Positions 53,239 through 61,665 are shown, counted from the first letter of the stretch. The stretch is DNA of 64,000 nucleotides from CAZNUM01 sp964539305 (GCA_964539305.1 CAZIIM010000008.1:1-64000); one strand, 5' to 3'. Notes: generated by a model not told the origin, from the sequence alone. Numbers and translations: made by a program.

Positions 53239-54312
53239 TTAACCTCCTTTTTGCGAGGATTCAAATTCCTCAATCAGTTCTTCAAGTTTTTCAATGGCTT
53301 CACTTTCGGATACTTTCCCGCGATTCTCGCCCCGATAATACAAATGTCCACTCCCTCTTCCAAAAGCAATCCCCAGGTCGGTGTGAGAAGCTTCCCCAGG
53401 ACCATTGACAGCACAGCCCATCAATGCAATCGTCATAGGGGTTTTTACGTTCTTCAATTTGGTTTCCATTTCCTTGGCAATCTTGAACAAGTCCACTTCC
53501 AGCCGGCCACAAGTGGGACAGGCCACAATGGTAACACCTTTGGCCGCCAATCCCAGCGACTTTAATATTTCAAAACCAACATGCACTTCCTCTACCGGAT
53601 CTTCTGTCAGACTGACCCGGATGGTATCGCCAATTCCCTGAGAGAGAAGTGTACCAATACCAACGGCTGATTTTACGGAACCGGCTTTAAACGGTCCGGC
53701 TTCGGTTACTCCCAGATGTAGAGGAAAATCGAACTCCTGCGAGAAAAGCTGGTAGGCTTCCACCATAAGACGGACATCGGAGGCTTTCAGGGAAACAATA
53801 ATATCCTCAAACCCGTGTTCCTGACAGATGGCAATATGGCGGCGGGCACTCTCGACCATGGCTTCGGCGGTGGGGTAACCATATTTTTCCAGTAAATCCC
53901 GTTCCAGACTACCCGCATTGACGCCAATCCGGATTGGCAACCCGGCGCCCTGGACCTTTTTCAGCACTTCCTTAACCCGTTCCTTGTCGCCGATATTCCC
54001 GGGATTAATCCGGATTTTATCGGCTCCGGCATCCACCGCCTCCAGTGCCATCCGGTAATTAAAATGAATATCTGCAACCAGAGGCACCTGCATCCGCTTT
54101 TTAATTTCCTTCAGGGCCTTGGCGGCGGCTTGATCCGGTACCGTAATACGAATGATCTGGCAACCGGCCTCCTCCAGCGCTTCCACTTGTTTAAGGGTAG
54201 CAGTCACATCGCTGGTCTTGGTTGTGGTCATGGACTGGACCGAAATGGGAGCACCACCCCCGACGGGGACAGTACCAACCTGTACCTGACGTGTCTTTTT
54301 TCTTGGTTCCAT
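53239..54312 (-). CDS. ispG: 4-hydroxy-3-methylbut-2-en-1-yl diphosphate synthase (GcpE)
   Basis: A 357-residue iron-sulphur enzyme that converts methylerythritol cyclodiphosphate to HMBPP in the non-mevalonate isoprenoid pathway. The TIM-barrel part begins VGTVPVGGGAPISVQSMT, and the [4Fe-4S] ligands C265, C268 (CPTC) and C300 (MGCAVNGPGE) with E307 are all present. It is the short bacterial form without the plant-type insert. The MEP pathway is therefore used here; the other genes are not in the window. Confidence 0.97.
   Translation of the reverse strand: MEPRKKTRQVQVGTVPVGGGAPISVQSMTTTKTSDVTATLKQVEALEEAGCQIIRITVPDQAAAKALKEIKKRMQVPLVADIHFNYRMALEAVDAGADKIRINPGNIGDKERVKEVLKKVQGAGLPIRIGVNAGSLERDLLEKYGYPTAEAMVESARRHIAICQEHGFEDIIVSLKASDVRLMVEAYQLFSQEFDFPLHLGVTEAGPFKAGSVKSAVGIGTLLSQGIGDTIRVSLTEDPVEEVHVGFEILKSLGLAAKGVTIVACPTCGRLEVDLFKIAKEMETKLKNVKTPMTIALMGCAVNGPGEASHTDLGIAFGRGSGHLYYRGENRGKVSESEAIEKLEELIEEFESSQKGG
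53243..53250 (-). promoter_or_regulatory. Shine-Dalgarno site inside the end of ispG
   Basis: AAAGGAGG on the minus strand, within the last codons of ispG (Lys-Gly-Gly), five bases before the GTG at 53235-53237. It decides the start of the small exported protein and couples it to ispG translation. Confidence 0.75.
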
Positions 54313-54363
54313 TTCGCTCCTTAGAGAAACAATTTAGGGGTTAATCGGACCGGCAGCAATAAT

Positions 54364-55500
54364 TTAGCCTGTATAGGGTTCCTTCAAATAGTCTTCCGCC
54401 AGCTCAATTGCCCGTGAAAAATTATCCAGAGCAACACAATTTTTATAGGCGTTAATCGCTGCTTCACGCTGACCTTTTAAATCGTAAATCATGCCACTCC
54501 TCAGCCAGGCAAAAGCCAGAATGGCATCCAGTTCGGCATGGTAATTCTCAATGCAGAGTTTCAGGTGGTTCTGAGCCCGATCCAGATCCCCTGTCAGAAA
54601 AAAATAATGACCCCATTCATAATTCAGATAACTGGTGTACCACTCGCGTTGCTGATCCGTCAACTCAGGCAGACGTTCATTTAAGGCCTTCAATTTCTTT
54701 TGAGCAGGTTCCAGCTTCCCATTCTGGAGAAGTGACTCCGCGTAATGGATTTGGAAATCAAAGTTGCGGGGGTACTGTTCTGCAAGATGCTGGCTGACCG
54801 ATAAGCCCCGTTCCAAATCTATGTCTGCCCAGAGATAGATAAAAGAAAGGATGCTCTCGGCTTCAGACCAGGCCCATTCACTGTTACGGGCAATTTCCAT
54901 TTTCCGGATTCCAACCTCACGGGAGGGGTGCAGTCCAAAAATCTGGGCGGCAAACTTTACCAGGAAATTGCTCAATCCAGAGTAATATTCCATAATACCG
55001 ATGGGTAAATACGCGTCTTTCAGAGTCGGATTCAGATCCACCGCCTCCTGAATAAGACGGAAACCCTGATACGCCACTGTCAAGGTTCCAAACCATTGTT
55101 TCTGTCCCAGGAGGATCCGTGCCTTTAATCCTTTGGCAGCACCCAGATACAGCAGATATTCAGGATCATTTGGTTTTACAGTTAACAGTTCATTATAGAC
55201 TGTTATGACGCTGTCCAGATCCCGATTGAAATTTTCATAGATTTCTGCCTGGGAGAGATAGGCTTCGTTCCTCCGCCACCGGGCTGCCGCCCACGTAAGG
55301 TGAACAACCGGATTTCGGGGATATTTTTCCCGCGCCTGGGTGAGGATTTTCACACTGCGCTGGTAATCATAATTGTAGAAAGCTTCCACACCTTTTTTCA
55401 CCATGGAATCGCCGGGATGTTGAGCCAGAAGGCTGCCGGATAAGGTTAGACTTAAGATCAGAATACGCATCAGAGACATGAAATTACGGTTTAAATCCAT
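54364..55500 (-). CDS. Exported TPR protein
   Basis: 378 residues with a signal peptide (MRILILSLTLSGSLLAQ, preceded by ten residues; M8 and M11 are other possible starts) and several tetratricopeptide-like helical pairs (KGVEAFYNYDYQRSVKIL, GHYFFLTGDLDRAQNHLKLC, GMIYDLKGQREAAINAY). Probably a periplasmic protein-protein interaction scaffold. No partner is evident, though a second, larger TPR protein is encoded just upstream. Confidence 0.7.
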   Translation of the reverse strand: MDLNRNFMSLMRILILSLTLSGSLLAQHPGDSMVKKGVEAFYNYDYQRSVKILTQAREKYPRNPVVHLTWAAARWRRNEAYLSQAEIYENFNRDLDSVITVYNELLTVKPNDPEYLLYLGAAKGLKARILLGQKQWFGTLTVAYQGFRLIQEAVDLNPTLKDAYLPIGIMEYYSGLSNFLVKFAAQIFGLHPSREVGIRKMEIARNSEWAWSEAESILSFIYLWADIDLERGLSVSQHLAEQYPRNFDFQIHYAESLLQNGKLEPAQKKLKALNERLPELTDQQREWYTSYLNYEWGHYFFLTGDLDRAQNHLKLCIENYHAELDAILAFAWLRSGMIYDLKGQREAAINAYKNCVALDNFSRAIELAEDYLKEPYTG

Positions 55501-55548
55501 CCCCAGGAAAAAGAAACCCCCGGGAACTCGTTTCAGATAGATTTCAGA

Positions 55549-57273
55549 TTAATCGGTTTTGCCAGCCAGCAGGAGCCAGCCGCGAGCATCATTATTTTTG
55601 GGATTCAGTTCCATGCTCCGCTCCCAAGCTGCCTTGGCCATACCCGGTTCATCCATTTTCCAGTAGGTGATACCTAATCCCAAATAAGCTTCCGCATTGG
55701 AGGGTTTCAGCTGAATGGCCTCATTAAAGGCTGAAAGTGCTTCCTGATATTTACCCTGGTCTCGATAATAATTCCCCAGCGTGAGCATGGCTTCCGGTAA
55801 CCATTCACCTGAATTCTGGTTGATGGTCAGCGCTTTGCGGAAAGATGTTTGACTCAATCCCGGTTCTCCACGACGATTGTACTCCACCGCAAGAATGTAA
55901 TAGGCCTGTGGAAGATATTTGCGAACCTGAGTGTGCTGGGGCATAAAGTGCAGTAAATCCTCCCATGCCTGGGCTGCCCGGCCCCATTCCTGTGCCTTAA
56001 AATAACTCAACCCCTGGCGAAAGCGGGCCTTTGCATCGGTAGGGTTCACCCGAACCGCGTCGCTGTAGGATAAACCGGCATAGATGTATTTCCCCTGCTT
56101 AAAGTACAGTTCCGCCAGCGCCGTATAATAATCGCCCTGATTCGGATTCATTTTAATGGCCGTCTGGTAAGCCAGTTTCGCCTGATCAATATTGCCCAGT
56201 CCCTCCAGTGCCTTCCCCTGAAGCAACACAAAACCGCTGTGATCAGGGAATTTTTCCCGGCCGCTTTCCGCCAGACGAACCGCCGTTTCGAATTGGCCGG
56301 CATCCAGTTTCTTGCGGATTTCGTTTAAACGGTAGGCTGCGCCTTCAGGACGTTTTTTGGCGGAACGGGTCAGGACTTCTTTGCTCATGGACTCCATTTT
56401 TTCGGTACCAAAATAGGTGGCCATGGCCTCAATTGTCGCCCGGTGATCAGGCTGAATATCCAGGGCCTCTTCAAATGCGTCCCTGGCTTTATTCAACTGC
56501 CCCTGGCGGGCAAAAAAGGAACCAAGATAAAAGTGGGCGTCTGCATTGAACGGATCCCGCGCCACCAGCCGTAAATAGATATCCTTTGCTTCCTCCGCTT
56601 TATTATCAGCTTCATACTGGCGGGCCAGTTCAACCTGGATACGGTAATCATTCGGCTCTGCCCGGGCCGCCCGTTCCAGATCTTCCAGAGTGCGGGCACG
56701 GTGTATTTCAATCCGGGATACTTTTTTACCAGCCGCCGGTTCTAAATAGGATGTGGCACGGGCCAACTCCCTGGAACTGATTTCGAAAGCTTCTGTAATG
56801 GAATAAAGCTGATTGGCATAATCCACCGTATTAATGCCGGGGATTTTATCCATTTCCGGGACTTTTGCCTGGGTAGGTTTATTTGCCGCAAGCGGTGCTT
56901 TCCGGGTCCTGGATTTCTTCTTGAGATAGGCCTGAAGTTTCAGAATCCGCTGTTTCGTGGATTTAGAAGGATGAAGCTTGTAAGCCCGGATTAAATCTTT
57001 CAGGGCTCCGTTATAATCCTTCTTCTTGGCCCGGGCCATTCCCCGTTTTACCAGGGCATTGGCCTGGGCAATCCGTTTATTCGATGCGGATCTCTTTTTT
57101 CGCGCTTTGCCGGAGGACCGCTTTTTCGCACTTTTCTTAGCAGGCCGTTTCTTGGAGATAGTTTTCTTTTTTTTGCTTTGGGCTAAAAGGTGTGAACCGT
57201 CCTGAAGGGGAGCCAGATTGGCCAATAGACCGATGACTAATAATCGGGTGATCCACTTGAAATTGATAGGCAT
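55549..57273 (-). CDS. Exported TPR-repeat protein with lysine-rich N-terminal region
   Basis: 574 residues. After a signal peptide (TRLLVIGLLANLAPLQ) comes a very basic segment of about 60 residues dominated by Lys, Arg and Ser, then at least nine tetratricopeptide repeats (LVARDPFNADAHFYLGSFF, KLAYQTAIKMNPNQGDYY, ALSAFNEAIQLKPSNAEAY). The basic arm could bind nucleic acid, peptidoglycan or an acidic polymer, but this is only inferred from charge. Its repeats resemble those used in outer-membrane assembly or gliding complexes in FCB bacteria. Confidence 0.75.
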   Translation of the reverse strand: MPINFKWITRLLVIGLLANLAPLQDGSHLLAQSKKKKTISKKRPAKKSAKKRSSGKARKKRSASNKRIAQANALVKRGMARAKKKDYNGALKDLIRAYKLHPSKSTKQRILKLQAYLKKKSRTRKAPLAANKPTQAKVPEMDKIPGINTVDYANQLYSITEAFEISSRELARATSYLEPAAGKKVSRIEIHRARTLEDLERAARAEPNDYRIQVELARQYEADNKAEEAKDIYLRLVARDPFNADAHFYLGSFFARQGQLNKARDAFEEALDIQPDHRATIEAMATYFGTEKMESMSKEVLTRSAKKRPEGAAYRLNEIRKKLDAGQFETAVRLAESGREKFPDHSGFVLLQGKALEGLGNIDQAKLAYQTAIKMNPNQGDYYTALAELYFKQGKYIYAGLSYSDAVRVNPTDAKARFRQGLSYFKAQEWGRAAQAWEDLLHFMPQHTQVRKYLPQAYYILAVEYNRRGEPGLSQTSFRKALTINQNSGEWLPEAMLTLGNYYRDQGKYQEALSAFNEAIQLKPSNAEAYLGLGITYWKMDEPGMAKAAWERSMELNPKNNDARGWLLLAGKTD

Positions 57274-57381
57274 AACAATTACTCGAATTTACAACACCCG
57301 CTTATTTCGGAAAGACCTTATTTCAATTCCAGACCTGGATTAAAAGGTCATTGATTTCGAATAGGTTAAACAATTTGACTG

Positions 57382-57648
57382 TCACACTTTATCAAACCAC
57401 ATAAGTATTCCCATGAGGACAAAACCGGCTGCCGCCACCTTTTGAATGATCTGAGGAGAAAGGTAGGAATTCAGCCAGTTCCCGACCAGAATGGCTGCCC
57501 CGGTGAGGACGGCAAAAGCCAGCATGGAACCAATAAATAGTTCCCAACCGGAAAAGCCTTTTCCTTTCATGGCCAAAATCGCCAGTTGCGTTTTATCCCC
57601 AAGTTCCGCTAAAAACACAGTACCAAACGCCAACCACAATGCTTTCAT
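57382..57648 (-). CDS. TMEM165/GDT1 (UPF0016) family cation exchanger, single-repeat form
   Basis: 88 residues with three hydrophobic helices. The hallmark FLAELGDKTQLAIL (E-x-G-D-K-[ST]) lies in the first helix. Most family members have two such repeats and export Mn2+ or Ca2+; this gene encodes only one, so it would have to act as a homodimer or with a second small gene, which is not next to it. Its place at the border of the metal gene cluster may be meaningful. Confidence 0.88.
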   Translation of the reverse strand: MKALWLAFGTVFLAELGDKTQLAILAMKGKGFSGWELFIGSMLAFAVLTGAAILVGNWLNSYLSPQIIQKVAAAGFVLMGILMWFDKV

Positions 57649-57670
57649 CTTATTAAACCTTTCCTTCGAA

Positions 57671-58714
57671 TCAGTGAAGTACAGACACGACTAATTTAGA
57701 AATACCGAGCGAACCGGTTCCTTCAATTTTCAGGCCCGTAAATCCGGCCGGTTGTCCCCCGGCATGACCGTGCAATACCAGTTCACCATTGAGATACCCA
57801 CGGAAATGTTTCCCGGAGCCCACAACCCGGAGGGTCGTATTCCCGCTCAAAGTGATCGATTTCTCCTCCAGAATCTTATTTTTCCCCTTAACAATTCGTC
57901 CGAGGACCATTTTACCTAAGCCGGCTGACAGATAATCATAATTCTGTTGATCCTGCGCATGATGAATCAGCCAGACAGTACCGTTGAATCGATCCAGATT
58001 GAATTCGAGATCCATCTGCACGCCGGATAAAACCTGGTTATTGACAAACAGGACAGGGCCTTTCACGTTAAAAAGAAGATTATCCGGACCACTGGCCGGT
58101 TCCAAATCTTCTTCTTTTCCCATAAAAAATTGAAATCCTTCAAATAACTGTCCTGGTGAACCGGTTACGGGTGTCCAGGACCAGGAACCGTCCTCAAAGG
58201 AATTCAACATCTTTACCTGGTTGGATTCCGCATTCTCATTGGTAATGGTTTGAATGACTTTTCGAACCCCTACCCCCTGTTCAAAAACCAGCCGGGCCCC
58301 TTGATCTCCGGTTAACGTCAACGAAACGAGTCCAATTCCCCCCAGCAGAAAGATACTGACCCGCCATCCCAGATGGTTCAGTTTTTCGGTAAAATATTCC
58401 ATTAACCGGGCTCCGGCCACAATGGAGAAGAGAATGACGGTCCGTTGTGCCAGGTCAGCATGCTGATTCAGGATCGGAATAGCGGAGGAGGATAGATTCA
58501 CACTGTCTGCGGCTTCCTGACCCGCAAAGAAGGCTGCCCACCCGGCGACAATCCCCAGGAGGTACAAAGCGGTTGAAATAGTTTTGATTTTGTCACACCC
58601 GGGTCGAATTAATTCCAGGAAGTGCAGTGCAACGGCGGTTGTCAATAAAGCGATAGGGAAATGCACAATCAAGGGGTGGATATTGGGGGCCCATTCGGGT
58701 AAGAAACTAGTCAT
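57671..58714 (-). CDS. DUF2231 membrane protein with C-terminal LamG-like exported domain
   Basis: 347 residues. The first 150 form four helices with conserved PNIHPLIVHFPIALL at the start, the DUF2231 signature whose histidines are thought to bind a metal or heme. The remainder is a beta-rich domain (WSWTPVTGSPGQLFEGF, LFNVKGPVLFVNNQV, LRVVGSGKHFRGYLNGELV) that looks like a concanavalin/LamG-type sandwich. Such a two-part layout is unusual. It precedes the small exchanger gene by 22 bases. Confidence 0.7.
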   Translation of the reverse strand: MTSFLPEWAPNIHPLIVHFPIALLTTAVALHFLELIRPGCDKIKTISTALYLLGIVAGWAAFFAGQEAADSVNLSSSAIPILNQHADLAQRTVILFSIVAGARLMEYFTEKLNHLGWRVSIFLLGGIGLVSLTLTGDQGARLVFEQGVGVRKVIQTITNENAESNQVKMLNSFEDGSWSWTPVTGSPGQLFEGFQFFMGKEEDLEPASGPDNLLFNVKGPVLFVNNQVLSGVQMDLEFNLDRFNGTVWLIHHAQDQQNYDYLSAGLGKMVLGRIVKGKNKILEEKSITLSGNTTLRVVGSGKHFRGYLNGELVLHGHAGGQPAGFTGLKIEGTGSLGISKLVVSVLH

Positions 58715-58862
58715 GAGTAATAATCCTCGTCGTTGTTCAGATTAGTGGGGAGCAGAATGATCGGTACTGAACTAAAAAATTCATGTTATAAAGTTCAGTC
58801 CTGAAGTCGGTTTAAATCCAGGATCGGGGAAATCAGTTAGGAAGCGGCTGGGTGTTAACCAC

Positions 58863-59297
58863 TCAGTCCATATTGGATGCGTTACCCTTTTCCATTCGCA
58901 TCGGTTGCAGATCCATGTTGCATTCTGGACATTTACCGGGTTTATCGCTGCGGACATGGCTGTGGGCGGGCATGGGACATCCGTAAAACTCGGCCGTTTC
59001 TGAATCCGCTTTCACCACTTTTACCAAATCCATATTGCATTCCGGGCATTTCCCCGGCTCGTCACTGTGAACCTGGCGATGACTTTCCATTGGACAGGTG
59101 TAATAATAGGCTTCTGCACTTGAGGAATCTTGGGTCATGGATTCATGCATTTTCATTCCCTCCTTATTTGACATGGCTTTCATCATGGGCATTTTCTGCA
59201 TCATGGAATCAGACATGGGCATTGAAGGTTTTTTTGACTCCTGGGTCTGGGCGCTTAAGGCACTGAATCCCAGAAGGATAATGAGTACTGCTTTCAT
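58863..59297 (-). CDS. Exported protein with Met-rich segment and two heavy-metal-binding domains
   Basis: 144 residues: signal peptide (KAVLIILLGFSALSAQ), a segment rich in Met (PMSDSMMQKMPMMKAMS), then two copies of the heavy-metal-binding domain: YYYTCPMESHRQVHSDEPG-KCPECNMDLV and EFYGCPMPAHSHVRSDKPG-KCPECNMDLQ. This domain (YxCPMHPxxxSDxPGxCPxCGMxL) is usually attached to CopA/SilP ATPases or CusB adaptors; here it forms a free-standing exported protein with both copies intact. Probably a periplasmic copper/silver binding protein. Confidence 0.85.
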   Translation of the reverse strand: MKAVLIILLGFSALSAQTQESKKPSMPMSDSMMQKMPMMKAMSNKEGMKMHESMTQDSSSAEAYYYTCPMESHRQVHSDEPGKCPECNMDLVKVVKADSETAEFYGCPMPAHSHVRSDKPGKCPECNMDLQPMRMEKGNASNMD

Positions 59298-59337
59298 TTG
59301 GTCTTCCTCCGTTCGGGGTTGTGGTTACCAATCATCC

Positions 59338-59745
59338 TTACTGTTTTTCTGCTTTTAATTGGGAAGCAAATTTCAACATGTTGGATTCATTTTCGAAATA
59401 TCTTACTTCCCCCTCCGGCAGGGCCCCGATAACAGCGGTGGCTTTATCCACCCGAACCTTGCTCACCGGATCAATGGCATAGCGATAGGTTGAATCCGAC
59501 AGGAGTGCCGTCTTACAGTTATCACAACAACCGTAATAGGTTTTATCATCCACGACAGCAGGAATCAGTTCATGGTCAAAAACCCGGTTACTGCCCATTC
59601 CCATGCAAACAAATTTTGCTTCCACTTTTTTCAATGGGTCAAAACTGACGGTTTTACCCGTATCAGTTTTTTCCTGAGCAGCCAGGAAACTCAGAGTTAA
59701 TAGCACAGTGAACAGGCTGAATTTCAATCCTTGAATTTGACGCAT
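59338..59745 (-). CDS. Exported TRASH/YHS-like metal-binding protein
   Basis: 135 residues with a signal peptide (GLKFSLFTVLLTLSFLAAQ) and a single domain holding FVCMGMGSN, YYGCCDNCKTAL and DPVSKVRVDKATAVIG. The C..CxxC pattern and the following DPV resemble TRASH and YHS domains that bind copper or other soft metals. It is 92 bases from the SHOCT gene and 40 from the tandem metal-binding protein, all on one strand. Confidence 0.7.
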   Translation of the reverse strand: MRQIQGLKFSLFTVLLTLSFLAAQEKTDTGKTVSFDPLKKVEAKFVCMGMGSNRVFDHELIPAVVDDKTYYGCCDNCKTALLSDSTYRYAIDPVSKVRVDKATAVIGALPEGEVRYFENESNMLKFASQLKAEKQ

Positions 59746-59797
59746 GACAGATTCCTCTTTTAATAATTTTTAAGAATGTGAGAATGAACCAAACGGT

Positions 59798-60019
59798 TCA
59801 GTCTGCAATTTCGCTCATGATCCGGTGATATTCTTCAGAAGTAATTTCTCCGGCCGCATATCTTTTCTTCGCAATTTCCTGAGGAGACAGGTCATTTTTT
59901 CTGGTATCTGGGCCGGGGCTGGAAGATTGGAACAGCCTGTAAACCAGCCATCCAATAAAGATCCAGCCCAGGATCATCATAAACCAGGCAACCAGGCCTC
60001 CCCAGTGCATCGTCATCAT
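59798..60019 (-). CDS. SHOCT-domain small membrane protein
   Basis: 73 residues: one N-terminal helix (GLVAWFMMILGWIFIGWLVY) and the SHOCT motif (SPQEIAKKRYAAGEITSEEYHRIMSEI), a short C-terminal helical hairpin found on many small proteins. Such small SHOCT membrane proteins are common in copper and silver resistance loci. No specific activity is known. Confidence 0.85.
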   Translation of the reverse strand: MMTMHWGGLVAWFMMILGWIFIGWLVYRLFQSSSPGPDTRKNDLSPQEIAKKRYAAGEITSEEYHRIMSEIAD

Positions 60020-60030
60020 TTGAACACTTC

Positions 60031-60423
60031 CTATGCTGTCAGTCGGTCGATCACCGTCTGGAGTTTTGACCGAACTTCTTGCGCCACCGGTTCCAGACCC
60101 GGATTGGAAACAGCCTGCATGGATGCCACCGGATCTACAGCAGCTATTTCGATGTCTCCCGATCCCTGTTCTATCACAACCACATTGCAGGGCAACATGG
60201 CGCCAATTTTGTCTTCCGCCTGTAAAGCTTTATAGGCAAAAGGCGGATTGCAGGCTCCCAGAATCATATATTTCTTGAAATCCACGTCCAGTTTTTTCTT
60301 CAATGTTGCCTGAACATCAATTTCAGTCAATACACCAAAACCTTCCTTAGAGAGTTCTTCCCTCACTTTTTCCACTGCATCGTCAAACGAAGTGGATAAG
60401 CGTGTATTAAATGTGTAATCCAT
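60031..60423 (-). CDS. DUF302 domain protein
   Basis: 130 residues, one DUF302 domain. FKKYMILGACNPPFAYKAL and GAMLPCNVVVIEQG are the conserved core with two cysteines. These proteins are frequent in heavy-metal and sulphur-oxidation gene clusters and may bind a metal or protect against it; no reaction is established. No signal peptide, so cytoplasmic. It ends 11 bases from the SHOCT gene. Confidence 0.88.
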   Translation of the reverse strand: MDYTFNTRLSTSFDDAVEKVREELSKEGFGVLTEIDVQATLKKKLDVDFKKYMILGACNPPFAYKALQAEDKIGAMLPCNVVVIEQGSGDIEIAAVDPVASMQAVSNPGLEPVAQEVRSKLQTVIDRLTA

Positions 60424-60449
60424 AGTGTATTCCTCTATTGAGATTGAAT

Positions 60450-60959
60450 TTATTGATCGGAATCTTCATCCTCATACTCGGACCGGTCCATCATACCACC
60501 ATCCATTTTCATCATGGACTTTTCACCATCTTTCATCATTCCTTTCATGTGGCCGGACATTTTCCCTTTCTTCATCATCCGTGAACAACCGGAACCCATG
60601 GCTCCCATGGATTTACAATCTCCCTGGTCACCGCTCATCATGGATTTATCACATCCACCCATCATTCCCATCATCATTCCACCATGACCGGACATCATAT
60701 TACCCATCATTCCGCCACCATGGTTCATGCACATCTGACCGCTACGGGCCTGAAAGGAACCATCTTCCCAATATTTCAGGGAATAATAGCTTGTGCACAG
60801 GAGCGTAAGGATCGCTGCTATGGTGATGAAATATCCCAGGAATTTCCCGGTCGTTTTCAAGCCCGTATCTTCCATGGACTTACTTTTGTTTAAGACCCAG
60901 TAACCCACTCCAATGGCAATTAAAGACAGGGCAAAGGCAATGTCTGCTTGAAATATCAT
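60450..60959 (-). CDS. Membrane protein with Met/His/Cys-rich metal-binding tail
   Basis: 169 residues. Two N-terminal helices (DIAFALSLIAIGVGYWVL and GYFITIAAILTLLCTSYY) are followed by about 90 residues made largely of Met, Gly, His, Lys and Cys (for example MCMNHGGGMMGNMMSGHGG), with repeated GMM and MM-G motifs and an acidic end. Met clusters bind Cu+ and Ag+ as in CusB, CusF and PcoE. GAGGAG six bases before the ATG at 60959 sets the start. It lies directly next to a second Met/His-rich lipoprotein gene. Confidence 0.72.
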   Translation of the reverse strand: MIFQADIAFALSLIAIGVGYWVLNKSKSMEDTGLKTTGKFLGYFITIAAILTLLCTSYYSLKYWEDGSFQARSGQMCMNHGGGMMGNMMSGHGGMMMGMMGGCDKSMMSGDQGDCKSMGAMGSGCSRMMKKGKMSGHMKGMMKDGEKSMMKMDGGMMDRSEYEDEDSDQ

Positions 60960-60975
60960 TTTAAACTCCTCTTGT

Positions 60976-61619
60976 TTATTCGGTTGAAAACTTGCTAACC
61001 ATACCATCGTCCAGTTGGGAACCATGGTCCATCATGCCCCCCATGGTCATCATTCCATGATGATCTTCCGATTCCATCCCTTCCATTAGACAAATGGAGT
61101 AGAGAGTGGAATCCATTAAACCGGACTCCGGCTGAAATGTCATTACGGTATGGTCGTCGTTCCAGGAATATTGCCCCGGTACATCCCCAAGCGTATTTCC
61201 TGTCCCCATCATCCCCATCATGGGCATTTCGGTCAATTCGCCGGNNNNNNNNNNNNNNNNNNNNNNNNNNNNNNNNNNNNNNNNNNNNNNNNNNNNNNNN
61301 NNNNNNNNNNNNNNNNNNNNNNNNNNNNNNNNNNNNNNNNNNNNAGCGTATTTCCTGTCCCCATCATCCCCATCATGGGCATTTCGGTCAATTCGCCGGT
61401 GTGCAATCCAAAACGGGATTCACACGACAGGGTATCCATGGATTGACTGAAGGTGACTTCAATCGCCGTGGACCGGGCCACATCTGTGGCACCGTTCGAT
61501 GGAGAAATTGAAACAACCTCCGGTTTTGTTGTTTTTGAATCTTCACATCCGCTCCAGAACAAGACCCCCAACACAATAAACGTTGAAAGTAGCAGTGTAT
61601 TCTTTAATCTGGTTTTCAT
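60976..61619 (-). CDS. Met/His-rich lipoprotein with Big_5-like domain, split by a false gap
   Basis: Lipobox SGC after LLLSTFIVLGVLFW, then a SbsA/Big_5 Ig-like domain (VSISPSNGATDVARSTAIEV, FSQSMDTLSCESRF) into which a Met/His-rich segment (TEMPMMGMMGTGNT, DHHGMMTMGGMMDHG) is built. A 55-base sequence is repeated on both sides of 100 N; removing one copy and the N run leaves 489 bases, exactly 163 codons, and a continuous protein of 162 residues. It should be an outer- or inner-membrane anchored metal-binding lipoprotein, next to the Met-rich membrane protein 16 bases downstream. Confidence 0.8.
61190..61244. repeat. 55-base duplicated gap flank (left copy)
   Basis: Starts agcgtatttcctgtcccc and ends gtcaattcgccgg, identical to 61345-61399. 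As in alaS, exactly 55 shared bases indicate overlapping contig ends (k=55) and not a repeat in the genome. Confidence 0.92.
61245..61344. other. False scaffold gap (100 N) in the lipoprotein gene
   Basis: Exactly 100 N between identical 55-base flanks. No sequence is likely to be missing. Confidence 0.92.
61345..61399. repeat. 55-base duplicated gap flank (right copy)
   Basis: Second copy of 61190-61244, identical over 55 bases. Collapsing the pair gives an uninterrupted reading frame. Confidence 0.92.
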
Positions 61620-61665
61620 CTTATTTCGACTCCTTACTATTATAATTATGGATCAATTGAAAATC

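Noticed and set aside
58900..59100. Spaced DNA repeats resembling a CRISPR or tandem repeat
   Set aside because: The two similar blocks encode the two heavy-metal-binding domains; they are diverged coding copies with no regular spacing beyond two units.
60425..60808. 127-codon His/Ser-rich plus-strand frame
   Set aside because: It is the complement of the Met/Gly-rich tail of the membrane protein on the other strand, whose codons give His and Ser when read backwards.
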